A DNA stretch of 64,000 nt from Chalara sp. BL73 (taxonomy: Eukaryota > Ascomycota > Leotiomycetes > Helotiales), in contig CAKJVC010000012.1 of the NCBI GenBank assembly GCA_918026815.1, positions 1,550,001-1,614,000 of the forward strand, given 5' to 3'. Position numbers and translations under genes: made by a program. Every line of letters starts with the position of its first letter. The stretch's first letter is position 1. The notes below the pieces were generated by a model, which did no database searches, was not told the DNA's origin, and was given only the letters and a program-made list of their open reading frames with translations. This document shows positions 31,527-41,700 of the stretch, one piece after another.

Positions 31527-32939
31527 ATGGAGAACTATACTGACTTCAATGATAGTCAGCAATCTTATCTCAAGTTGGTTAATCTCGGTCAGAACACCAA
31601 CTCCTCTCACATTGACTTTCCGAGTCTGCCAAATCCTGACACCCTCCAAGACTTGAATTCTTTGCCCACCGACACTCACCAAACAATTTTTAACTCAACG
31701 TGTGAGATAACATCAGATTCAAAAACTGCTGGCGAGTCCTCGATGCTAATATACGATAGTTTCAGGAGGTGTCCCTTTTTCTGAGCAACCTGTTGATCAA
31801 CAAGATGTTACATACAGTACGTGAAAACATCTAGAGACATCTTATAATCTACCCTCCACTCCTCAAACCTCGCCAATGGCCTTCTTCTTTGTCTTCCTCT
31901 TCCTCCGCGCGATCTTCGGTCTCACCACATCTTCTCATGGCTGTGGAGCGGTCAGAAGGGCTATGGAACAAAGAGGTCTTTATCTCACACTAATAACCTC
32001 TCCACAGATTCACACTTAAACCAGTATCTTTCGAACAACAACTGGAGTGACCAAGGTTGTGAGTGCTTGTAAGCACCCTACACTTCAGCATATCAGCTCA
32101 CATATCCACAGATGTGAGCCATGTGCTTGTTGATAACGATGATCTGTTCAGCTGTCTAGACAATAGCCAGGACCATTCTGTAGAGTATGTCACATGCAGC
32201 TCACATTTGCCAAACTCCCGACTTTCTGAATCATATCTATGCATCACGTTTTCGGGTGTTAGGTAACTGACCGGTACTTTTTAGAGAGCAATCTTCTTTC
32301 AGCACATATCCCGGTTACAATATGGCCACTGAAACCCCTGAGATTGCTGCCTTTATCGAGTCGGAAAACGCAACTAGTTATAGACCCGAGTTGCGATGTT
32401 CAGTCCCGGGGTGCTTACAAGACCGCAAGTTTTTCTCCGAATCTGCTTTACGGTCTGTACACTCTCCTTGTACGACTAACCTGATACCAGTACTAACACA
32501 CTTCAGAAAGCACGAAGCCAAACACAGCAAGCCTTACATCTGCCAAGTCCCAAATTGCAAACACACCCGCTTTGGCGACAAAGGCGGGCTGGATCGACAT
32601 AACCGCGAGGTCCACGGATCACAGACCCACTGTTGCCCTATTACTTCATGCAAACGCCACATCCGAGGATTCCCAAGGAAGTATAATCTCTTTGAGCATC
32701 AGAAGCGATGCCATTCTTCCCAGTCTCCATCGATTCTCGGACAACAAAATCATACGAATTATAGTATGAACGGACAACAAGAATCCTACGAGGGCGGATC
32801 ATCCTCGGAGATGGCCACCGGGGGTGGCGGGAGGTTGAGAGAGAAATTGGGGAATCTGTACAAGATGCGGGCGGAAATCGAGGTGGATATTGAGGCCCTG
32901 AAAAGGAGTTTGGATCTCCTGGGAGAAGATTCCTCCTGA
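31527..32939 (+). CDS. C2H2 zinc-finger protein, multi-exon
   Basis: The 3' exons are clear. After MATETPEIAAF come three fingers: CSVPGC...FFSESALRKHEAKH, CQVPNC...DRHNREVH and CPITSC...FEHQKRCH. A C-terminal coiled coil, LREKLGNLYKMRAEIEVDIE, ends at 32939. Upstream, frames beginning MENYTDFNDSQQSYLKLVNL (31527), GVPFSEQPVDQQDV (about 31768), SHLNQYLSNNNWSDQ (about 32012) and DVSHVLVDNDDLFSCLD (about 32113) are each bordered by plausible donors and acceptors, so I model five to six exons; the 5' exon limits are approximate. A 54-bp intron at 32453-32506 (branch TACTAACAC) splits the first finger and is a multiple of three without stops. Likely a DNA-binding protein in the nucleus. Confidence 0.65.
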
Positions 32940-33400
32940 TGATCTTGAAGGTAGATTTATATTTTCTATATAGGAGTCTAGCGATTTCCTTGTAATTAGC
33001 GTTTGGTAGTATAGAAAGATCAAAAGGTGTCTTTATGTCTCTCAGGCTCTCAACTTCACGGGGTATAATGTTTGTGTCGAATCCTTGATTTTCAGGCAGC
33101 AGGCGGCTTACAAAAATGCAAGTATTTCCTTTTGGGTCCGTCAGCGAGCACTTGATATTTGGTCAACTTTACGGTGATATGGCATCGAAACAGCAGCAAA
33201 TAGCATGTGCTGTTAGTGCTTGAGTTCTCAGGCAGTATCCACCGACATCGGCTGTCTTTCAGCAGAATTCCATCTGACATCTAGAAAAGGGAGATTAGCA
33301 AGCAAAGATCCGGAATCAGGCCAGCCATAGTGCCGCAGAAAATGTGGGTCAAAATATAATCATTAAGAATTGGGAGCTGAAGCCGATTTCGAACTTTACT
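32940..33400. other. Intergenic stretch, nothing recognised
   Basis: It holds the 3' flanks of two convergent genes. No domain, repeat or RNA seen. Confidence 0.3.
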
Positions 33401-34168
33401 GCTATGTGTTACAGTATGTATTTGATCGTCGCATAGTATATTTGCAATACGAGAGTACATATCACGGTCGCCGCGATAACTAATCCCCCAAAAAGCCAAG
33501 AGGGAAGCCACAAGCCTATCTTCACAGTTTCAGCTTCAATAGCCGCCCTCTCCTTCTGATGCTCAACCGATAATTTGTTCTTTACCTCGTTATATAACAA
33601 CGCTCCCTTCGCAGCAAGCCCTTTGATTGTTCCATCGCAATCAGCATCATGCCAAGCTTCCCAAAACCCGATCAGATCACAAGTTATGCCGTCTTCCGCC
33701 AGATATCTCCGATCCTCGAATTCTTTGTAATCTAGGAAAAAGCCGATATCCGAAAGCCGCTGATCATATAGACTAGCGTCGATTCCATTTCCAAGTCGTC
33801 AAAAAAAAAAAGAAGGTCGGCTATTTCAGCATGCCCGTGCGCATAATTAAGCCTAACCGCGGGCGCTCCGGCTCCGAACTTTTGTGCAGAGACACCTGGG
33901 GTAACGCTTATTTCCCAGGGCCATGTCGTTGGAGTTCTTTTGCGGTATAGCATCATACTTCTTTAGTGGATCGTGCTTCCAGAGCGGACAGTTGTAAAAA
34001 GTAATGCTCTTGAAGCTCACGCTTTATTAAGGTCTGCAACGAGACCTTATACAGCACATGCTTCTTAGGTATAACCCACTTAAAAACAGCCTCGTAAAAG
34101 AATTTTTGGGGGTTTGGGGGTTTGCATCTTTGTGCCGACTTTTTTTGCGGAATGGGTCCGGGTAGCAA
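33401..34168 (-). pseudogene. Decayed gene with a C-terminal membrane segment
   Basis: Three successive frames join into one coding sequence. The first ends LQLSALEARSTKEV, the second begins MMLYRKRTPTTWPWEISVTP and includes GHAEIADLLFFFDDLE, the third reads LYDQRLSDIGFFLDYKEFED, later FWEAWHDADCDGTIKGL, and ends with a membrane helix, WLFGGLVIAATVICTLVLQI. Frame changes occur near 33956 and around 33770, close to a run of eleven T on the coding strand. I do not recognise the family. It appears to be a formerly membrane-anchored protein. Confidence 0.5.
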
Positions 34169-34202
34169 ATTTATTTATAGTGGGTGGGACCCCTATAAAA
34201 GC

Positions 34203-34376
34203 TGTCACGTCGCGTGCTCCCAAGCACACGTGACCCATATTAGGCGAGCTCGTCGAGCGCCCCGTGTATATATAGCCTGCTCTCCTCGAGCTCCCTTTTC
34301 CTTCCTCAGCTATAGATTCTCGTATGATACCACCGTTGCCCTCTGTACCTGTAGATCCACAGCGCGTGTCGTGACA
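34203..34376 (+). mobile_element. LTR (family A) joined to a hAT fragment, second copy
   Basis: It starts TGTCACGTCGCGTGC and ends GTGTCGTGACA, followed immediately by the same hAT bases as at 27357. Confidence 0.78.
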
Positions 34377-34424
34377 CGAATGGCTATTGAATTTCTAGGA
34401 ATACCTGCGATGTTGGTATAGGTC
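34377..34424 (+). pseudogene. Short hAT transposase fragment
   Basis: It reads MAIEFLGIPAM and then departs from the copy at 27357 at the bases TGTTGGTATAGG, a plausible start of another LTR. Confidence 0.55.
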
Positions 34425-34706
34425 TTACCTTCCACGGGGCAAAAGGCGTAGCTCTACTTTGTAGGCCACGCTCTTGCTCTTGATGGATATGGTAATAATT
34501 GTTGTTGTATTAGGTTCTACTCTAGATTCTACAAAATGGGGGCTGTGTGGACCACGTGACCTGGTGGGTCATACGCGGATCCGTAAAACCCCTACTTCCT
34601 ACAATAAGGTTCGATAACGCCTCTTCATATTACTAGTACTAGCCTACAGCCTCCTTGCTGCACGGTAGTAAGACTAGACCGTAATAGTAAAGTATTGTAA
34701 TGCTTT
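34425..34706. other. Non-coding stretch before MULE 3
   Basis: Nothing conserved apart from the possible LTR start at 34411. No gene. Confidence 0.3.
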
Positions 34707-34910
34707 TAAATTAAACGGTTAATATCTCAAATACCATCAAAAAGTGCCGATATTTCTGAAATACCATCTTTTTTTTGACCTCTATCTGACCATACCACTT
34801 TTATGGTATATGAGATATCCTCCAAAAAAACAATGGTATATGAGATATGCTTCAAAAAAATTACTGGTATATGAGATATCTTCCAACATACGCTATAAAT
34901 AAAACCTTTT

Positions 34911-34973
34911 AGGGCTCGGCCCCTGACACTACAGGGCTCGGCCCTTAACACTACAGGGCTCGGCCTTTGACAC
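34911..34973 (+). repeat. Three tandem copies of a ~23-bp unit inside MULE 3
   Basis: The core AGGGCTCGGCC is repeated with CCTGACACTAC-like spacers directly after the left TIR. Confidence 0.7.
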
Positions 34974-34997
34974 ACTAGCTTTTAGGCAGTTTCCTGT

Positions 34998-35394
34998 TGT
35001 AACAAATAAAGGGCAACAGAAAAGGTTGCAATATAACAGGTAAAAACACGTGACTGCAATGGAGTAGAAATAGTGATGTATTGATATCAAAAGTATGCTT
35101 GTCCGTTTAAAAGATACACTCAAGCTTGCTTTCCTCCTGAAAGCTCTAGCTGTTCCTTATATCCTTCCAGTGGTGCTGTAGCTGTATGCCTGTGGCTGCT
35201 GTAGCTGTATGCCTTCTGTAGCAGTCAGCCTGTAGCTGCTATAGCTGTATGCCTGTGGCTGCTGTAGCTGTATGCCTGCTGTAGCTGTACGCCTGTGGCT
35301 GCTGTAGCTGTACGTCTGTAGCTGCTCAAAGGTGGAGCATGCCGATTGCGGCCCTTGAGCTCCTATCCGTCTCTAACCGGCTCTGGCTGTTACA
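34998..35394 (+). mobile_element. Solo LTR (family F) inside MULE 3
   Basis: It runs from TGTAACAAATAAAGGGC to GGCTCTGGCTGTTACA (397 bp), with CCTGT at 34993-34997 and 35395-35399. The 3' half is a minisatellite of GTAGCTGTATGCCTGTGGCT-like units. Confidence 0.9.
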
Positions 35395-35604
35395 CCTGTA
35401 TAACAATTGACAGCGTTTACACTTTTATTTATTTTTTCTTAAAATCCACGAATCGAGATTTTCGTTTGTTTTAAGTTGTTACAGTAGTGTAAGTCTTTGT
35501 ATTTGACTTTATTTTATTTCAATTTCTATTGCAATTTATGAACTCCGTACGCTTTTGCAGTTTCAGGTGCTAGTCACATGATCATAACTACATACAAATG
35601 GCTA

Positions 35605-37527
35605 CTAACAGTTATCGTCGCTGTCGCTATCACAAGGTTCCCCTAGTTCAACAATTACATCTACTTCTTCCATTACTTGTATGCCCAATTCTTGATCAAG
35701 GCGTTGTGCCTCTTCTTCTTGTTCTTCATCATCCAGCTCCAATTGTTCTTCTTCGTCGTCGACTTCCTCGTTGTCGACTTCCTCGTTGTCGACTTCCTCG
35801 TTGTCGACTTCTTGAAGCCAATCAAAAGCTCGTTGTCGACGTCCATTTGAAACTGGCTGACTTGTACAACTACGTCGATTATGACCCCAATCGAGGCAAT
35901 TACTGCAACGCGTTTGCTTTTTGTTCCAGTTGCCTTTGCGTATACGTCTAGTTCGTGGCCGACCTGCTCCTTTGCGTAAAACAGGTGGCTTGATTGAATT
36001 ATCAGAAGAAAGGTTTTCGATCGATACTGGCAGTAATATATGGCGGTAAGTCTTTTTGTATTCTTTTGTAGTATACAAATCTTCAAAGTATTGAATTGAG
36101 TCGATTTGCAGCACTCTTGCAGCTGCAATAGCGTGAGAACAAGGCGATTGATACTCCCAGAAGTCTTGACAGTCGCACGACTTTTGATCTAAAATAACTA
36201 CCCATTTTCGACCCGTATCAGGATCTTCAACTTGAGCAATATTCTCATTTGTAAGGTATACTCGATATCGACGAGAAGCTTGAAAACGACTTCCAAATTT
36301 AGCCATAGGCACGTCAGCGAGTTGATCGGATTTGCTAGTTGTTGATCGCCTTTCGAACCATATTTTAGTCACTGAAAGGTATATACCATCTAGCATTTGA
36401 AGAAAAGGCATACGCCGATAGTCGTCCCAGCTAGAATTTAAGGATTCAACAATATTAGAAGTATCATGGCCAAATCGAGGATATTGTGAGTAAGCTCTAG
36501 TCCACAGCTTGTTGTCGATATTGCAAAGATAATCAAAAGCGTCAGTACTAACTTCTTTCAATTTCGCCATTTCATTTTCGTACAATTGCGGCGTTTTAGC
36601 TCTACACGCTTTCCAAAACAAAGGCCGTACTTTATTGCCATATCTTTGCTGTAAATTGTCTGCAATATGCTGACAACAGTGAAGATGAATTGCTTGAGGA
36701 TACTCTTCTTCGACTGCTTTTGCCATTCCTTTCTCACGATCAGAAATAAAAGTATGCTGCGCCAGCAAAGTAACAGGGAAAGCAAGCTTCAAGTGACGTA
36801 AAAACCAGCTCCACCAGTGATATTCTTCAATAGGTACTAATGCCCAGGCTAAAGGCGTTACCTTGTCGTTTGCATCGATTCCACAGCAAATCAATAATAT
36901 CATACGATACCGAGACTTTGTATGAGTACCGTCGATAGCATAAAACTGGCGAAGGCGCTTTGTAGCCGATCGACAAGGAGCTGGAGCAAAAAACGCCGCT
37001 TGAAATACACCATTTGCTTGAGTTTCCAAAACAGCGTAATTATTTGAATCTACAGCTTTGAACTTTTCGATATACGCCGGAAGCAAAGCAAACGATTGAG
37101 TTTCGTCACCATACATTTCTTCGAGAATAGCTTGTTTTACGCGGTAAGCCTGAAGATAAGGAATCTTGTTATAGTACTGAAGGCGCTCAATTGACTGGAT
37201 TTGCTTTGGAGTGATTTTAGGATTATCAACAACCGCAGCACGATGGTGAGGTATCATATACCCTAAACTATTCATATTCGATGCTCCGAAATGACTTGCA
37301 GGAGAGCAAGTATGAGGCTTTAAGTGAGTTATATGAACACCTTTCTTTTTAGAATCACTAGCTCTAATTCGGAACTTGCAAGATCGAAGCGTACGGCATA
37401 CAATATCGAAGCGCGTTTTATCTGAATAGGCTGTTTTCCATGATTCGGAAGCGCTTGAAACGTAGAATTTAATAGCTTCTTTTGCTGAAGATATATTAGG
37501 AAAAGTAGAGCCTATTTGAAGAGTCAT
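35605..37527 (-). CDS. MULE 3 transposase (MuDR/SWIM type)
   Basis: A single frame of 640 residues without stops. N-terminal MuDR-like region (SAKEAIKFYVSSASESWKTA, later CRTLRSCKFRIRAS). DDE core: FYAIDGTHTKSRYRM (D), HTFISDREKGMAKAV (D), HLHCCQHIADNL (C/H pair) and DTSNIVESLNSSW (E). A SWIM zinc finger CDCQDFWEYQSPCSHAIAA and a zinc knuckle CSNCLDWGHNRRSC follow, and the C-terminus is very acidic with three copies of EEVDN. All catalytic and zinc residues I looked for are present. It would bind the long TIRs and catalyse cut-and-paste transposition in the nucleus. The neighbouring MULE 1 and 2 belong to a different (FAR1-type) group and could not obviously be mobilised by it. Confidence 0.9.
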   Translation of the reverse strand: MTLQIGSTFPNISSAKEAIKFYVSSASESWKTAYSDKTRFDIVCRTLRSCKFRIRASDSKKKGVHITHLKPHTCSPASHFGASNMNSLGYMIPHHRAAVVDNPKITPKQIQSIERLQYYNKIPYLQAYRVKQAILEEMYGDETQSFALLPAYIEKFKAVDSNNYAVLETQANGVFQAAFFAPAPCRSATKRLRQFYAIDGTHTKSRYRMILLICCGIDANDKVTPLAWALVPIEEYHWWSWFLRHLKLAFPVTLLAQHTFISDREKGMAKAVEEEYPQAIHLHCCQHIADNLQQRYGNKVRPLFWKACRAKTPQLYENEMAKLKEVSTDAFDYLCNIDNKLWTRAYSQYPRFGHDTSNIVESLNSSWDDYRRMPFLQMLDGIYLSVTKIWFERRSTTSKSDQLADVPMAKFGSRFQASRRYRVYLTNENIAQVEDPDTGRKWVVILDQKSCDCQDFWEYQSPCSHAIAAARVLQIDSIQYFEDLYTTKEYKKTYRHILLPVSIENLSSDNSIKPPVLRKGAGRPRTRRIRKGNWNKKQTRCSNCLDWGHNRRSCTSQPVSNGRRQRAFDWLQEVDNEEVDNEEVDNEEVDDEEEQLELDDEEQEEEAQRLDQELGIQVMEEVDVIVELGEPCDSDSDDNC

Positions 37528-37833
37528 ATTGATCGAAACAACAAATAATCAAAATGTACAAAAAGTTAAAAATACGTGGGATTGTTTGAATTTAAAGCTT
37601 TGTGGGTCAGGTGCGTTAGTTAGTCTTGGCATGAAATAATGGTATTTCAGAAATATCTCAAATACCATCATTTTTTTGGTGTCTATCTGAAATACCATTA
37701 TTTTTTTGGCCTCTATCTGAAATACCATTGTTTTAAAAAGGTGGTATGGCCAGATAGAGGTCAAATAAAAAGATGGTATTTCAGAAATATCGGCACTTTT
37801 TGATGGTATTTGAGATATTAACCGTAAATTAAA

Positions 37834-38096
37834 AGTTTGCGTGCAAGACGTCGTACAACTTTGCAACGGCCCGTAAGCTTCGAAAACGACTTTGTTAATA
37901 AGCTTAAAAAGCAAGAGCTATTCTGCTTTCATTATTATCCATTTCGAGAGTTAGTTGTAGAATAATTGCAATTCAAAAAGCAAAAAGTAAAAGTGGTTGC
38001 AAAGGTACTGTTTCACTGGCCTATCTGTTCCACTGACCTGTCGGGTACGTTATGGAGTAGGGATCTTACATAACGAGGTAAAACAGTGTAGCTCGG
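37834..38096. other. Non-coding stretch after MULE 3
   Basis: No feature seen between the MULE duplication and the solo LTR at 38097. Confidence 0.3.
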
Positions 38097-38434
38097 TGTA
38101 ACAAATAGAGGGCAGCAGGAGGGATCGCAATATAACAGGTAAAGGTACGTAGCTGCGATGTAATAGAAATAGTGATGTATTGATATCAAAAGTATGCTTG
38201 TCAGTCTAGCAGAAAAACTCAAGCTTGCCTTTCTTCAGAGAGCTCTAGCTGTTCCTTATATCCTTCCAACTGTGCTGTAGCTGTCAGCCTTTGGCTGCTG
38301 TAGCTGTGAGCCTGTGGCTGGTCATGGGCGGAGCGTGCCGCTTGCAGCCCTGAAAGTACTAAAGCTGAAAAGCCTTCGGTTGGCTGTTAGGCTGTCATGA
38401 TGGCCGCCGTCTCTAACTGGCCCTGTCTGTTACA
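38097..38434 (+). mobile_element. Solo LTR (family F)
   Basis: It runs from TGTAACAAATAGAGGGC to GGCCCTGTCTGTTACA (338 bp), flanked by CTCGG at 38092-38096 and 38435-38439. Confidence 0.9.
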
Positions 38435-38784
38435 CTCGGGCTGAGATACAAAGTACCTGCGGCATGAATCCTGTGATGCGCGTGCCCCGTCGTGATAGGC
38501 TGTTTACGCACTAGCGAAGAAGCTTTTCCTTTGCCAGTTAAGTTTGCGCCGAATTCTTTCCCGGCTTTATGCACGTGCGGTGCGGCGGACTGCTAGCACT
38601 TGCTGGTTTTGCGCACTAGCGAAGACGTTATCACTTGCCAGTTAATTTCGCTCTCGAATTTTGCGCACGACTTCTATTTGTCTCGCAGAGCAAAGCAAGT
38701 TTGCCGGGCTATAAACGCTTGTTCATTCTGCGTCAATTGTCATGCGACGAGGCTCGCTAGCTTTCTTTGGGCCGTTTTAGGGTC
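38435..38784. other. Upstream region of the hydrolase-ubiquitin gene
   Basis: It contains a direct duplication of about 55 bp: GCACTAGCGAAGA ... TTGCCAGTTAA at about 38509 and again at about 38615. It ends at the start codon at 38785. No TATA box stands out. Confidence 0.45.
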
Positions 38785-41700
38785 ATGAAGTTCTTCAGCA
38801 AGTTTGCGAAAAGCGGGGAGCCAGGTGTTGGAGAAGGCAGCTCGAGGGTAAGATCATTAATACCCAAGCCATTAATTTCCTTTGCCCTTCCTCAGGTCTG
38901 TCCGTCAGCCTTCCTCAGTTAACAAATTACTTCCCACGAACATTAGGCTGCGCAATTGCAATCCCCAATGAAATATCCATTGGAACAGCAGCGAGGCAAC
39001 GCACCGGTGCCTCATGACTTCGAGGCTGAGCCCCATGGCCTGTTTATTCTGCATCCATCACCTGAGGTCTATATTGAGCCTTTGGATATTGGCTTGGAGT
39101 ATGTCGATCCAATCTGGGCATTGACCTGCATGAGCTGACCTGCGTCCTGAAGCATTGTCGCTGTTCATGGATTGAATGGCACGGCGAAGAAGACATGGAC
39201 CGACCCAGGCTCGGGGCTGTTCTGGCTGGAAGACTTACTCCCCGAGTCCATTCCGAAGTCAAGGGTCATGACATTTGGATACGACTCGGGACTGGCTTTC
39301 AGTAAATCCAGATCCGGAGTGGAGAATTTCGCTCGGGACCTTCTGAACCGCCTCCGAATCGTCAGAAACAGCTACGAGGCAAGCATTCTAAGCTGCACTA
39401 AACCTCTCTAATAATACTAATGCATTAAAGGCCAGAGATCGACCGCTTGTGTTTGTTGCCCATAGCTTAGGCGGCATTGTGGTTAAAAAAGTGAGGATAT
39501 CTGTTCAGCCTTTCGTCTTGAAGAGGAGCTATACGCTTACGTTATAAGGCGCTAACCATTGCTCACAACGACTCGGACACATATGGGTCAATTCTCAAAG
39601 CAACGAGTGGGATTTTGTTCATGGGGACGCCGCATCGCGGATCGGAATTAGCCCCGTGGGCAGTCCTCATGTCGAATCTCGTCGGCATCGCCAGCCTCGG
39701 ACAGAGCATCCGAACGGAGCTTTTGAGCAGCCTCAACAAAGACTCGAACATGCTCACGGAAATTTCAAACCAATTCGTACACCCAGCGAAGCAGCTGAAG
39801 ATCATGAGCTTCATCGAACAACAGGTCGAACGTCCATTGACTACATTGGTAATGCTGCTCTAAGCTCGTTTCTAACGTAAATTCTCACCCGTAGCCAGAT
39901 TGTTCCTGAGTATTCGGCGGTCCTTGGTCTTTCAAACGAGATCATACTTCCAATGAACGCTCACCATCGGGGGATGTGCCGATTCTCAAGCAAGGGGCAC
40001 CAGAATTACATCCTCGTCGAAGCGGCAATTAAAGAAATTGCTTATAGAAACACGCCTCAACCTGGTAGGTACTATCTGGATCCGATTGGAGTGGGGGCAT
40101 TAGGTTAATATAAAGCAAGGGACTACAGTTGATACTATAAAGTTAGCTGCAAAGGATGCGACCGAGATTCTACCAAACACAACGGGTACGCCACTGCCGA
40201 AAATGCCACTTCGCATGAGCTGCCATTCCGTATGTATGATTGACCCTAACTGCCTATCAATTTCTCATTATAGCCCAGTCAAATCCAGCGGCTGGCTCAG
40301 CAACCTTAGCAGGGTCACGATTAACATCGTTCTCGACCCCCTTGGCATCTCTCTCGACCAGAGCCTCTCGTCCCCTTGCGGCCTATAGTCGAAGCCCCTC
40401 GACTAACGCCTCGTCTCATTTGGCACCCTATATTCGGAGCCCAGGCGAGCAGGAGTTACTTTCGACTAGTTTTACGGATCAACCTATAGCAGCAATACCG
40501 GAAAAGCAAATAGACACTATTAGCATCCGTGTCAGCCATCTCAGACAGCGACTAGAGCCAGAGACTTACGCAAGGAGAAACATCTCTTACGTCCTAAAGC
40601 TCCCGTGCAATACTAAATTAGCGGATTTAGAAACCCGCTTGGAGAGAGAGGTTCCTGGTGAGCCTCTTCTATATTTTAAACTGTTAACTCCTTTTAACCT
40701 GCCGTTATAGATATTAAGGCGATCAAAGCATTTAAATTTCAGGGACAGGATGGCGAAATCCGGAATATATGGGAAGACGTCCTCACTATTCCCGTCAAGG
40801 TCACCCCCGGTCGCCCTTGTTACGACAGATCAAGAGGCCTGAGAATTAATTCTACACAGTCAATTGCGTCTTTTATGAGCAGAGCCTTTCCTAATCCACT
40901 TCAGGCAAAACTCCTTCGCGAAGCAGTCGTAAGAGATCCAACCTTTGATAAAGTATCTTCTACCACCGTCGAAGTCGGAAAGGGGGGAACCCCCGATCTA
41001 CTCATCTCATTCATGAGGACAGTCAGAGTGCCAGAAAGCAAGCAGGACTACGATCTTCCCCCAGGACTTGGAAAATTTCCAGTGTTCACAATTCAGCCTT
41101 TCAGTCCTAGTCTGCCACCTTTAATGGTTGCACAAGGAGGCTTATTCTTCCCAATGTATCGTAAGTGCTACGTCGCGTAAAATTATTACTTTGGGTATCT
41201 CGCTCACGCCCTTTAGAAATGGAAGCAATGTGGATCAACTTTGAGTTTCCAAAGTGTAAAAGGTTCGCTCTTCGACCCTACCTTGGCGGCGTAAACGGTA
41301 TCTCAGGGGAACCATCCCTTGGGAATATGGCCTCGATACTCCGCCAAATGAATTCCAAGATCCCAAAGCAGGATTATGTCATCCTACCAGAGCAAATATG
41401 GCTTGATGGGATCGCTACTAGTCCCGGAATTGTTAAGCAATTCGTTGCTACTGAGATGGCACCGCAACGGCGCGATAAGCCTAGAGAGGACAGGCGCTCT
41501 TCGAGGAGCTTGAGGCACCATTGGGGAAAGAGCGACGCGTCTCAAGAAGACGGTGGTCCTGTCGGGGGGTCAATCGAGTGGCAGGTTACGGGTCGCGATG
41601 AAGTCGGCGGCCTCCAGCTTCAGATCATTCCGGAATTTGAGCAGGACACTATGCATGCTGGTTCAATGAGGAACGTCTGCTTAGGAACAGACGGCCGGAG

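Larger units (their letters stand above)
34716..37824 (-). mobile_element. MULE DNA transposon 3, apparently complete
   Basis: A perfect nine-base duplication, TAAATTAAA, flanks the element at 34707-34715 and 37825-37833. The ends are inverted repeats of roughly 170 bp starting CGGTTAATATCTC and carrying repeated AAATACCATC and TGACCTCTATCTG blocks. The single long frame encodes an uninterrupted transposase. A solo LTR sits between the transposase stop and the left TIR. It is the best candidate for an autonomous element here. Confidence 0.9.
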
